This document shows positions 21,601-31,024 of a stretch of 35,546 bases of DNA, piece by piece (positions within the stretch are counted from its first letter, which is position 1; each line of letters begins with the position of its first letter). The DNA is from Chlamydomonas sphaeroides (taxonomy: Eukaryota; Chlorophyta; Chlorophyceae; Chlamydomonadales; Chlamydomonadaceae). Made by a program: the position numbers and the translations under genes. The notes below the pieces were generated by a model that saw only the letters and a program-made list of their open reading frames with translations, made no database searches and had not been told where the DNA came from. The stretch covers positions 4,238 to 39,783 of the forward strand of contig BDDC01000516.1 in the NCBI GenBank assembly GCA_001662425.1. The letters are read 5' to 3'.

Positions 21601-22110
21601 AGTCAGCGAGCTGACGTGGCAGCGGCCCGCTGCTGCTGCTGCGGCGGCGGAGGCCGCGGACCCGCCGCCGCCGCCGCCACTGGGCCCGGGCGCCGCTGCA
21701 GCCGCGTCCGGTGCTGCTTGCGACGGCGTTGAAGCGGCAGCGCCTGACGCTACCGCGCTACCGGCGGCAGCAGCCGAAGCGGCAGGTGGTGGCGCATCAG
21801 GCCGTGGCAGCGGCCGAGCCGCGGCGCTGGAGGCTCCGCCGGGCGGGGCTGTGGCCGTTGGCCGCGCGGCCGCCGCCGCCCCATGCGGCACGCCGCCTGC
21901 TGCAACGCCGGCGCCGGCTGCTCCGGGAGGCCCAGCGGTCTTGGCGCGCTTGGCTGAGGGAAGCAGCGAAAAGGCCTGGTCAATGCGGAGCTGCTTCTCG
22001 CCGCCGACCGCGCCGGTCGCGCCACCTGCTCTGCTGCCTGCGCCTGCGCCCAGCGCGCGACCCGGCGGGGGCGCCAGCAGCAGCGGAGGCCTGGTGGAGC
22101 CCGGCTTCAT
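18654..22110 (-). CDS. SAP-domain protein, otherwise uncharacterised
   Basis: Exons: 21541-22110, 20150-21434, 19849-19974, 19395-19513, 19112-19186, 18654-18899 (806 aa, phases agree). Residues about 200-231 (MTDLRLLLDLHGL ... KKRELLDRLEGL) fit the SAP helix-loop-helix, which usually binds DNA or RNA in the nucleus. Near the N-terminus QLRIDQAF loosely resembles a PCNA-interaction box and is followed by a short basic patch, SAKRAK. A long Ala/Pro/Gln region with an acidic stretch (DDEDAEEEG) follows. The C-terminal 200 residues look folded (LLGRRVAFALTSAFTYTD, LYCGRVTESL, RHDFFFVRLAA, LSCGELQDAWLLV) but match no family I know. The fourth exon has four tandem in-frame donors. Divergent with PCH2, convergent with mL45. 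The gene is well supported; a nuclear nucleic-acid role is inferred from SAP alone. Confidence 0.75.
18988..19006 (-). repeat. Intronic copy of a SAP-gene exon 3' end and donor
   Basis: The minus-strand sequence GGGTGACCAGCCTGCAGGT... recurs: the perfect 19-bp core at 18988-19006 matches 19111-19129, the end of exon 19112-19186, and a GT donor follows in both. Offset 123 bp. Confidence 0.8.
19323..19394 (-). repeat. Four tandem 18-bp units, each starting with a 5' splice site
   Basis: On the minus strand, CAG|GTAGGGGCGG recurs with an exact period of 18 bp. Intron starts are possible at 19394, 19376, 19358 and 19340. Eighteen bp keeps the frame, so use of a downstream donor would add one, two or three copies of VGAAAQ to the protein. 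Confidence 0.85.
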
Positions 22111-22479
22111 GCTCGCGGCGTCAGCTATCGGGCAAGTTGGGCCTAGCTACAAGGCGCGGCGTTAGGATGCCATGGCCGCTGCAAATGGGTTGCGAGGCAA
22201 GCTGTTTGAGCAACGCAGCTGAGGTGGCATGCCAGCGAGCAAAAGTTGGGGCCATCCGCGCATGGCAGCGCTCGACTTGGCGGGAAGCGCGATCTGCCAC
22301 AGAGAAGACACCCCTCGCTCCTTGTTCCTCTGCCCCTGCTTGCACCGAGCACCTTCATATGCAGGTCGCCTAGACCCCGTGAGTACCTTTATTTGCTGCC
22401 ACAGGCTACCACCTGAACCGGCTGAGACCTCCGCGCGCCGCTCCTGGGCCGCTTCGCTGTCCTGCAAGCTGCTGCCGTG
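22111..22479. promoter_or_regulatory. Divergent promoter region, SAP gene / PCH2
   Basis: A 369-bp interval lies between the outward-facing start codons. It contains both 5' UTRs. No TATA box or other known element is evident. Confidence 0.55.
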
Positions 22480-25400
22480 ATGGAGTGCTGCCAAGAGCTG
22501 GAGCTAGGCGGGGTCGCGGGCGGCAGCGGCTTCACCAGCGGCAGCCAGCATTATTCCGCACCAGCCGCGGGCTGCTCGCAAGTTGCGCACGACGACCCTA
22601 TGCAAGACGACCGAGTTGCCAGCCAGCCGCAGCCGCAATTACACCTGCTGCAGCAGCAGCAACCAGACTTATCGCAGCAGCTCGCGATGGGCTTTGCGGC
22701 CTGCGCCTCGCAGCAGCAGCAGCAGCAGCAGCAGCAGCTCCACACCGGCTTCACGCCGTCGTCCGGCTTCGCACCGCCGGCCTTCGCGCCCTTATGCTCG
22801 CAGCAGCAGCCCCACGCGCAGGCGACGCTCCGGCCGGCGTCGCAGCAGCAGCTGCTGCCATACCCCTCGCTGCAGCCCCCGCGGCCCCTCTCGCAGCAGC
22901 AGCGGTCGGCCCCGCAACAGTCGCAGCCGCCCGGCCCCTCAGCAGCGCCCCTCGAGGACGCCCCGGCCGAGCTGCTGCTGCCGCCCACGCAGCAGCTCGA
23001 CACGCAGGACCAGCTAGAGCTGGAGCTCCGGCATCAACAGCAGCAGCAGCAGGAGCTGCAGCCCATGCTACAGCCCCAAGCCGCTGGCCTGCACGGCGGT
23101 GACGAGCTGATCTATGGCGGCGGCGGCGGCAGCGGCGGCGGGCCCGCTGAGGTCGGGTCTGGCGCCGCCGGCGCGGCGGCGGGCGGCGGCTACGAGAGCG
23201 AGGAGGGCGGGGACGAGGTCAAGGTGCCTGTCAGCGGTACGGGCAGCGCCTGGAGTGGATATGGGTAGCAGCGGGGCGAAAGGGCCTTCCCCGTGTGGCA
23301 TGCGATGCGGCGGGCGCCGGCCGACACATGCATGCCCCACTGTGTTGATGCCCCTCCCCCCTCCCTGTTCACGCCAAAACTCTTTCTCACCCTCCCTGCC
23401 TCCCCCGCAGTGGAGGTGTGCCTCAAGGCCGGCAGCGGGGGGCTGGTGTCCCGCGAGGCGGTGGTGGCGGCGGTGGTCAGGTGGGCGGGGGGCCCGAGGG
23501 AGGGGGGAGAGCTACGGGGCCTGGGGACTTGTGGCGGGCAGCGCGCATCGGCAGCAGGCGGGGACCTGGACGGCGGCAGTCAGGCGCAGGTTCGACCGCT
23601 GCGCGTATAAGAAACAGGAATCCGTGATTGAAGAAGGTAGGGCGACCGGGCCCCGGAGGCCCCTTCGCGCCCTGTCCCCCGGAACCGCCGCGTGTCAACT
23701 CGCACCCTCCTCGCCGCCGTCAATCCCCGGGCTGGGCCAGGTTCCTGGAGGGCCGCACGCTGTGGTACACCAACGGCCCCCTGCAGCTGGGCGAGGCGGA
23801 GGAGGGCCTGCTGGCGGAGCACGTGGCAGCGGTGGCCGTTGCGGACGCGGGTGAGGGCCAGGGGGAGACGGAAGGACAGGGCTCGGAGGATCCGTTGGTT
23901 GAGTCGGCGGCGCGGCGTGTGCGTTGACTAGGATTGGGCGAAGGGCAGCAGGTGCTGACGTGGCCGTGCCCCCGGCCCCGGCCTGTGTGCGGCCCGGACC
24001 GCAGACCCAAGCCTGCACCGGCTGCATTCGCCGCTGCTATTCTGGCAGTACACGCCCCGCATCTACGTGTACGAGGTACGACGGTACGGCAGCACGGCGG
24101 TACGGCGGCGGTACGGCATGCACCATTCGGCCCAGGGCGTCCGGTAGGAGGTCGCCGAGACCACGCCGGCTTCCTCGGCACGTTTCCGTGGCACGGAGCG
24201 CATGTTGCCATGTCGACTGACCCTGCGCGCCTCCCCCTGCCGCCGCCTCCGCTGCGCGCTCCTCGCCGCAGCTATCGGAGGAGGGCCCCGCCGACGATGA
24301 CGAGGGCGAGGAGGGCTGCCCCGCCTACCGCGAGCTGCTGCTGCCCGCCGCCGAGCTGGCGGGGCAGTGGGAGGTGCGCTTCCCTGGTGGGCGCGGCCGG
24401 GGAACCGGCCGTCAGGCGCAGGGTGCTCGGAGGGCAGGCGGTGGTAGGATTCCAGCCAGCTGGCGAGGCACCTGTTGGGCCCGGCTTGCCTCTCTGGCCT
24501 CACCACCTGCAGCGCCCCAGGCCGGATGCGGGCCCGCAGCCCACGCGCTCTCCGTCCCTGCCTCTCTGCCCTCGCCTCCCAACTGCCCTACCTCCAGGCG
24601 CTGCAGTTCGACTCGGCCATACAGTGCCGGCTGCTGAGCTACGCCACCAGCGCGCTGCTGTTCTCGGACCGCGGCGTGGACGCCAACCTGGTGGCGTGGA
24701 ACAGGTGGGGGGAAGGAGGAGGGCGAGAGGCAAGGGCGGGGGAGCAGGGGATGGGCGCGTGTGTGCCGCGTGTGTAAAGAGCTGGGCCCACGGGAGAAGG
24801 GCGTGGACGCCAACCTGGTGGCGTGGAACAGGTGGGGCCGAGGGCACGGGGCAGGGCGGTGGGAGGAGGGAGGCGGCAAGATGCGGCACAAGTCGCGGTC
24901 GCGCGGGTCACCTTCCTGACCTGCTGCCCGCCTCCCTTGCCGCGCCTCTCCGTCCGCTCCCCTGCCAGGGTCGTCCTGCTGTACGGCCCCCCTGGCACCG
25001 GCAAGACCTCGCTCTGCAAGGCCCTGGCCCACAAGCTCAGCATCCGACTGGGAGACAGGTGCGCAGGGCGTGCGGCGACCTGCACGCCACGCCGCATGCT
25101 GCACGCAACCACCACACGCGTGCCCCGCTCCCGCTACCCGGGGCATCGCTCCTCGGCCCCTTGCCCCCGAAGCCCCTTTCCCCGCCCCTCCCACCGCAGG
25201 TACCGCCAGGGCTGCCTGGTGGAGGTCAACGCCCACTCGCTGTTCTCCAAGTGGTTCAGCGAGAGCGGCAAGCTGGTGGGGCAAGGGGGCTGCAGCCGTT
25301 TGGGGGAGATGGCGGGGGGGGAGCGAGAGCGCTGACGGGGGCGGCCAGGGCTGTATGCAGGGTCCGCAGCAGCAAGGCAGGCAAGGGCAGCCCTGACGCC

Positions 25401-27105
25401 GACCTCCGCCGCCCCTGCTCGACAAGATCTGCCCATGCCCACTACCTCAGCACCCTGCTCGCCTCTCCACGTATCTCGTTCGCGCCCCTCCAGGTGTCGC
25501 GGCTGTTTGGCAAGATCGGCGAGCTGGTGGACGACCCGGACAGCCTGGTGTTTGTGCTCATCGACGAGGTGGAGTCGCTCACAAGCGCACGAAAGGTGCG
25601 GCAGCGGCCAGGCAGGTGGTGCAGGCGCAGGCGCAGGCCCGTCCTTCCTGCGAGCCCTGCGCGTCACAGCCCGCTCACCCCTCCCCTCTCCCGCTCCGCG
25701 CTCCGCCGCCCGCCCAGGCCGCTGTGTCGGGCTCGGAGCCGTCGGACGCCATCCGCGCCGTCAACGCGCTGCTGACGCAGCTGGACGCGCTGCGGCGGCA
25801 CCCCAACGTCATGGTGCTCACCACCTCCAACATCACACAGGTGAGGGCGGGGGCGGGGGAAGGGATGGGATGGAGCGGACAAGAGGAGAGGGCAGGGCGC
25901 GGGCGGTGGACGTGGATGGACGGAGGAAGAGGGAAGGAGAGCTTGGGGTTTGGGGCGATGCAGGGTCGGGGCAACCAAGGCACTGATACCCTCCGCCCCG
26001 CTGCTGCCCACGCCCCATCTGTTCAGGCCATCGACGTGGCCTTTGTGGACCGAGCCGACATCAAGGTGGGGTGGGGCCCGTGTGTGTGTGTGTGCGTGTT
26101 CAAGTGTTAGGTGTGTATGTGTGGCAAGGATGACTCCGCGCTCGCGCCCGTTGCCACACCCCTCCCTTTTTTCCCCTCCCCCTGCTGCCCTCCCCTGCTG
26201 CCCTCCCCTGCTGCCCTCCCCTACTGCCCTGCTCTGCTCCCCTGCCCTGCTGCCCTCCCCTGCTCCCCTGCCCTGCTGCCCTGCCCTGCTCCCCACCCCC
26301 AGGCCTACATCGGGCCGCCCTCGGTGTCCGCGCGCTACGAGATGCTGCGAGCCTCGGTCTCCGAGCTGGGCCGCGCCGGCATCCTGGCAGGTGGGCGGGC
26401 GGGGGGCGCTGGGCCGCCGCCGGTGGCTGCACCGGTGCGTGGCGACACACGCGCACCGCCGGCAGCCGAGTGCCGGCAGGTGCGCCGCGGGGCCAGGAGG
26501 GCCGGGGCGCTCGGTTGCCGGGGCGCTGCCGCAGCCGGGGTTGCAGCCTCGACCGGTATGCGACTGCGCGCGCTGGCCAGGGCGCCGGCGGCGGCACACG
26601 TGTCTGCGCACCTCGTGTCTGTTTTGCGCCGCCATCCCCCGCCCGCTACCCGTGCTGTTGCACCCGTCCCGCAGAGGACGTGCGCCAGCTGCTACTGCCG
26701 TACCAGCCAGCGGCAGCCGCGGCGGCGGCGGCCGCAGCCGCCGCCGCTGACGGCGACGCCGGCGGCGGCAGCCAGCGCATGCGGCTCAGACAGCCGGCGG
26801 AGGCGGCCATGGCCGACGGCGCCGCCGCTGCGGACCGCCGCGCCGCCGTGCTCAGCGCCGCGCTGCTGGCGGCGGCGGAGGCGTGCGACGGCCTCAGCGG
26901 CCGCACGCTGCGCAAGCTGCCGTTCCTGGCGCACGCCGCGTCGCATCAGTCAGCGGCGGTGGGGCCAGGGGCCGGGTCCGGGTCTGGTTGTGGCGGCGGC
27001 GGGCCGGGGGCGTATGACGGCATGCCGGCGCGCGCCTTCCTGCGCGCGCTGCGCGAGGCGGCGTCGCGGGAGATGAGCGACCGCGAGCAGCTGGCCAGCG
27101 GCTGA
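22480..27105 (+). CDS. PCH2: PCH2/TRIP13 AAA+ ATPase with a Gln-rich N-terminal extension
   Basis: AAA+ remodeller that unfolds HORMA-domain proteins (meiotic HORMADs, Mad2) in meiosis and the spindle checkpoint. Exons: 22480-23236, 23411-23480, 23741-23850, 24005-24075, 24272-24373, 24598-24704, 24969-25058, 25200-25275, 25494-25595, 25718-25840, 26027-26065, 26303-26390, 26675-27105 (721 aa, phases agree). Signatures: substrate-binding N-domain ending LLFSDRGVDANLVAWNRVVL; Walker A GPPGTGKT (412-419); SLFSKWFSESGKL pore region; Walker B VLIDEVES (D485, E486); sensor 1 LTTSN (529-533); DVAFVDRADIK with arginine finger R545; GLSGRTLRKLPFLAHA for sensor 2. All catalytic residues are present. 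The first 250 residues are a poly-Gln, Pro, Gly extension absent from the ~430-aa animal enzyme, and a poly-Ala insert sits in the lid region. Confidence 0.96.
24801..24837 (+). repeat. Perfect 37-bp intronic copy of the PCH2 exon-6 3' end and donor
   Basis: Identical to 24674-24710: 31 bases of exon 24598-24704 (coding VDANLVAWN) plus the GTGGGG donor. Offset 127 bp, inside intron 24705-24968. Confidence 0.95.
26170..26302. repeat. Pyrimidine minisatellite in a PCH2 intron
   Basis: Irregular tandem units of CCCCTGCTGCCCT and variants immediately before the acceptor of exon 26303-26390. Like the 11151-11190 array it enlarges a 3' splice-site pyrimidine tract. Confidence 0.8.
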
Positions 27106-27623
27106 GGCTGAGGCACCCGCCAGCAGGCGGCGCAGGGGCCCGGCGGCTTGCAGGCGCCCGTGGCGCGGCTGTGGGCTTGGCTGGCCTGTGTGTGCGGCCA
27201 GGAATCGGAACAACGCGGCTGGGCGCATCTCGTCGCGCTGGGCGGAGGCCGCTGGGCCAGGGCTGGGGCTGCGGTGCGAGCGGCGTGCTGGCTGGCGTGC
27301 GTGTGGCTGTGTGGCGGTGTGTGTGATCGGCGGGATTAACGGGGTCTGCGCGGCGTGACGCAGGGCGGCGGTGGCCAGTGGGCCGGCGTAGGGTGTTCAA
27401 GGGTAGCGGCTGCTGCCAGGCGATGCTCGCGTGTGCGGGCGTCTTGTGCGGGGCTCGGGCGTGGGCCCCTGCGGCGTGCTGCAGTGTCTTGCGGCCCAAT
27501 AAGGCAGGAGCATGCGGCTGGGAGCGTGGACTGGCGCGCTTGGGGCCTGGGCTGCAAGCTGCGTGTAGGGCACGCGGGGATCCGGCAGTCTGCCACTAGC
27601 CTTACTGTCCCCGGGCTGCCATT

Positions 27624-27689
27624 CAGTACTGGCGGTTGTCTCAGGTATCCTTCAGTACCATCCACGCTTGTTCTTCCGTAAAAAAAACC
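27624..27689. repeat. Short dispersed element, copy 2, ending in an A-run
   Basis: Counterpart of 9422-9478 (shared core TGGCGGTTGTCTCAGG). Here it ends CCGTAAAAAAAACC. The A-run could mark the 3' end of a retroposed sequence, or could be chance. Confidence 0.45.
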
Positions 27690-27777
27690 AATTAGTCATG
27701 CACGCTGCCATGGGCCTCCGCAGTCCCGTTTGAAGAGCATTGGCCGTGCTGGCTGCCAGCTCTCCTAACGCCAGACC

Positions 27778-27782
27778 TTACA
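27778..27782 (-). terminator. Poly(A) signal TGTAA for the 28160-29391 gene
   Basis: Minus-strand TGTAA 378 bp beyond the stop at 28160, a typical distance for algal transcripts. Confidence 0.5.
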
Positions 27783-28159
27783 CAGCCGCAGCGCCTGCGC
27801 CAGCGCAGCCCTACCCGCTGCTCGCTCCACCGGCGCCACGCCTACGCAACACACGCCGCCGTGCGGCCAGCGGACCACACGCGCAGCAACCAAACGCGCC
27901 CCAAACACATTGCACCCGCCCGAGCGAGACCACAAGCTATCACATCAACCCCGCACTAGGCCCCGCCCCATAAGCCAGACCTCCAGAGCACGCCTCACCG
28001 GCCCCGCATGCCGCACCGCCGCGGCACGCCACCCTCGGCCGGTCCGCACGGCCGTGCAGCCTACTGCAGCCGCCGTCGCTGCTGCCTCGGTCCTCCGCGC
28101 GCGCCGTCACCCAACCTGTACGGCAGCGCCGTACGGCTGTCCTGAGCAGGCCGTGCCGC

Positions 28160-29391
28160 TCAGTAGTGGGTGTGCTTCCACTTGAGCAGCTTGTCGACAA
28201 CGTCCTTGGGCATGTCGTACTGTGGTACGCACAAGATACGGAACGGGCAAGATGTACGGCACTGATGTCACGGGTAAGCCACGCAGCATATCTGCTCCTC
28301 CCAAGACCACCGCCCGCAGCTTTGCTTAGCAGCAAAACCGGCAAGCCGGGGCAGGGACAGGCGCGCCGTGATTCGCGGCCCCCGGCAAAACAGGTGTGCG
28401 CGTGTCGCCTCCTAGTCGCAGCATAGCAGTACAGCACGTCAGCTTGCCTTGCCAACGATCTGCTTGAGGGCAGAAATCTCAGCGGCCTTGACGCCCTCGG
28501 CAGCGTGCTTGTCCGCAAGGTCCGACTGCTCCTTGACCTGCCGGCCCGGACGCATGGGGACGCAGGCACACCAGCTGTTCAGCGCATGGCTCGCTCAGCG
28601 CATGGCTCGCTTTTCCAATTGTACGCGCGACGCGTGCGGCAAGGCAGGCAGGGAGCACGTGCGCCGGGAGCACGGCTCTGCTTGCACGTCGGCAGTTGCG
28701 GTACAAGGGGGCAGGGGGGCAGCGATGCAGGGAGTGAGCTAGCCATGCAAGCTGTCAGCAACCCGGCCACCTGTCCCTCCGCAACCCAAGGGGAGGGGGT
28801 AGGAGGGGTGTGCCACAACCCTGCCACGGCCGTTTCGGCACTGATAGCTCAGGTGCGCGAAAAGCGGGCGGCCATGGGTCGCGCTAGCCGTGTAGCAGGT
28901 ACAGCGCATGCCAGTTGCATCAGCGCGCATGCACGTGTTCGGTCGGTCCGCCGACGATCGCGACACCATCGTGACTAGTCTTACAGCATTACGCCAAGGC
29001 AACAAGCCAATCGCGATGCTTCATCATGCACTGTGTGTGCGACACTTGCCTTGGCGAGCAGCTTGGACATGAGACTGCGGGGTGGAAGCGCACGACGCGC
29101 ACGCATTCATCGCAAGCCATGAAGCTCTCGAGGAATTGCTTGCCGCATCAAACGTGTGTACCGACCGTCGTGAGCTCCCCCGGCAGAGAGAACAATCGGC
29201 ACCATCCTACCGCATCCTGCGCATCCTGCCGCTTGTCCTCCTGCTTACCGCTGGTCCTCCTTGGTAAAGTAGAGATCCTCAATCGCCTTCTCGCCCTCGC
29301 TGAACTTGGTGCCCTCCAGAGCCATGCCGCGCGTGAGCGCGGGCTGGCTCACTGCTAGCCGAGAGGCACGCTGAGCGACGGTGCGCAGCAT
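28160..29391 (-). CDS. Small mitochondrial protein resembling ATP-synthase inhibitor IF1
   Basis: Exons: 29249-29391, 29050-29074, 28448-28537, 28160-28219 (105 aa, phases agree). The ATG at 29391 gives a classic mitochondrial presequence (MLRTVAQRASRLAVSQPALT, then RG), probably cleaved before MALEGTKF. The mature part is short, charged and helical: EKAIEDLYFTKEDQRLMSKLLAK, KHAAEGVKAAEISALK, and a C-terminus DVVDKLLKWKHTHY. The segment EKA-x-ED-x-YF followed by QxxLxxKLxxK resembles the inhibitory helix of IF1, which blocks reverse ATP hydrolysis by F1-ATPase. The similarity is short and my call is tentative; another small respiratory-chain or ATP-synthase accessory subunit is possible. Introns 2 and 3 seem to use GC donors (AAG|GCAAGT and AAG|GCAAGC), and exon 2 is a 25-nt microexon. 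The gene itself is better supported than its function. Confidence 0.6.
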
Positions 29392-29394
29392 GTT

Positions 29395-29900
29395 GCAAGT
29401 TCAAGCGGCAAGCGGTAAGGACTGGCGTAAAATATGTTCAATGCGGTGCGTTGCAGTGGTGTAGGCTTCCGACATCGGTGGCCGTGCCCTAAACCCTCCG
29501 AAACCCCCTCCGAGACCCCAGCCAACATCAAGGTACGGCCGACCCCGCAAAACAGACCTGCATCGACTTGTCGGGTACTAGCATGCCTTATGTTTCGCAC
29601 GGCGGCCTCCCAGAACGGTACAGCCCGTCGGTCTACCAGGCGCCCCGGCTCACCGGGGAGGCCGCGCCTTTCCCGTGTTGGCAGCTTGGAGCGGGGCGTT
29701 CGTGGTTCGGCTCCATCAGCTGCTAGGTCTCCTCCTCAAGCTGACGCTGTGACTCGCAGAGCGAGAGCGTGGAGCATGATGGCCAATCGGGGCGGCCCCA
29801 GGCAAGAGCGGCTGGAAGGCCAAAAACATGAGTTCGCGAAGGCAGCACGCGTGCTGACCCCCGGGACGCCGAGGTAGCGACGCGGCTCCGTTCTCGAGCG
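29395..29900. repeat. Dispersed repeat, copy A
   Basis: Shares many blocks in the same order with 31830-32365, for example CCTCCGAGACCCCAGCCAAC, GGAGGCCGCGCCT, TCCCGTGTTGGCAGCT, CAAGCTGACGCTGTG, AGAGCGAGAG and TGCTGACCCCCGGGACGC. Direct orientation, about 2.4 kb apart, with indels between blocks. Probably a degenerate transposable element. No coding domain recognised. Confidence 0.75.
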
Positions 29901-30205
29901 AGCTGACCAGGCAACGGGGCCATGCCTTTCTTACCTGAACCGCCAGGTACTTCCTGCCTTGCTGAACTTCGAAAGGCCACAAACGGGGGGTGGGCACGGG
30001 CCAAGACGCCTGAAAGGTAGCTCTGAGCACGAGGCTCCGAGGTGGTTCGTTGGGTGTAGTTGGGGCGTGCGGAACCTTGGTCACTCTGTTATGTGCCGGA
30101 TGTGTCAGGCGCAGGGCTGTAGTAGCACGAGGCGGAGGCTGAAGGTGTGCTCGTCTCGCAGGCGCCCAGGTGCCTTGACATTGTTTGGTGCCCCTCCCTC
30201 CACAG

Positions 30206-30301
30206 CGGCGTTGGCGTCGCCGATGCGCATGCTGTGCGTAGCGATCGCGCTGTCTACGCCAGCATGCCTTCTGGTTTACATTGACATTTTCGACAACCGA
30301 T
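30206..30301 (+). other. Exon-like segment with a hydrophobic stretch and a YID motif
   Basis: Flanked by CCTCCCTCCACAG and GTACGTG. The open frame reads a hydrophobic segment (MLCVAIALSTPACLLVYID) followed by IFDNR. It resembles 30732-30825 in length and pattern. I could not join it to other exons with consistent phase. Confidence 0.3.
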
Positions 30302-30731
30302 GTACGTGCCGCGAGTACGATCTGTACGGCCGTCCCCTCGGCGCCGGGCTGCCGTCCGCGGGTGTGCTGAGTTGCAGCGGGCCGTTGTCGATGCCCTCAT
30401 GGAGGGAAGCGGCGGTACGCGGGCGAGGCCAAGGCCCCTGATCGCCATCGCCAATGAAGCCCTGCGTGGATGTGGCGGGCTGGCGGCGCCAACGTGCGCC
30501 TCATCGCCCCGGCGCCCGTGAGCCTCAACGTCGTTGGCGTACCTGCCCTTGTCTCGTAGCAAGGTGCTGCACGCTGTAACGCGGCAACTCGGCCGTGGTC
30601 GGAGATAGGAGGACGCAATCGTTGGCTGGTGAGCTCCAGTTGTGGCTGGTCTGACGGCTGGGGTTGTCATGCACTTGCCCTTCTGCATGCAGGGGCAATG
30701 CCACCACGGGGTACGGCAGCTGCATTAGCAG

Positions 30732-30825
30732 GAAGGACCGCGGCCCCATTAAGGTGCTACTCTACCTGCTGGTGACGCAGTGTGCTGGGCTGGTGATGTA
30801 CATTGACGATTATTACACCACCCAA
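30732..30825 (+). other. Second exon-like segment with a hydrophobic stretch and a YID motif
   Basis: Flanked by ATTAGCAG and GTAGGAC. Frame: KDRGPIKVLLYLLVTQ followed by CAGLVMYIDDYYTTQ. It pairs with 30206-30301 (P-x3-L, hydrophobic run, YID) and could belong to a small single-pass membrane protein. Partner exons were not found. Confidence 0.35.
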
Positions 30826-31024
30826 GTAGGACGGACTGCTCTTGTTGACTGAATCCTGGCTTACTCTCGTCTGTATCTGAGTGTGCAAGTTTGCGCACGG
30901 TGCTCAGAGCGGCGCCGTGAATAGGCGCAGCTGCACAATGGACCGCGCGCTCACGGCGCTCAAGTGTGCCAACACCAGCAGGCCATCTCCTGGCCAACAC
31001 TGCGCTCAGGGCAACGTATTGGGC

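Larger units (their letters stand above)
27106..28159. other. Convergent intergenic region, PCH2 / small mitochondrial protein gene
   Basis: Both neighbours end here. No gene could be supported. It contains a short dispersed element (27624-27689) ending in an A-run, and a minus-strand TGTAA at 27778-27782. No TGTAA for PCH2 was seen on the plus strand. The bases from about 28100 are rich in GTACGG/CCGTAC. Confidence 0.4.

Noticed and set aside
30789..30815. VMYIDDYY as a reverse-transcriptase YxDD box
   Set aside because: No other RT motif is nearby. The preceding run looks like a membrane helix, and the sister segment lacks the second Asp.
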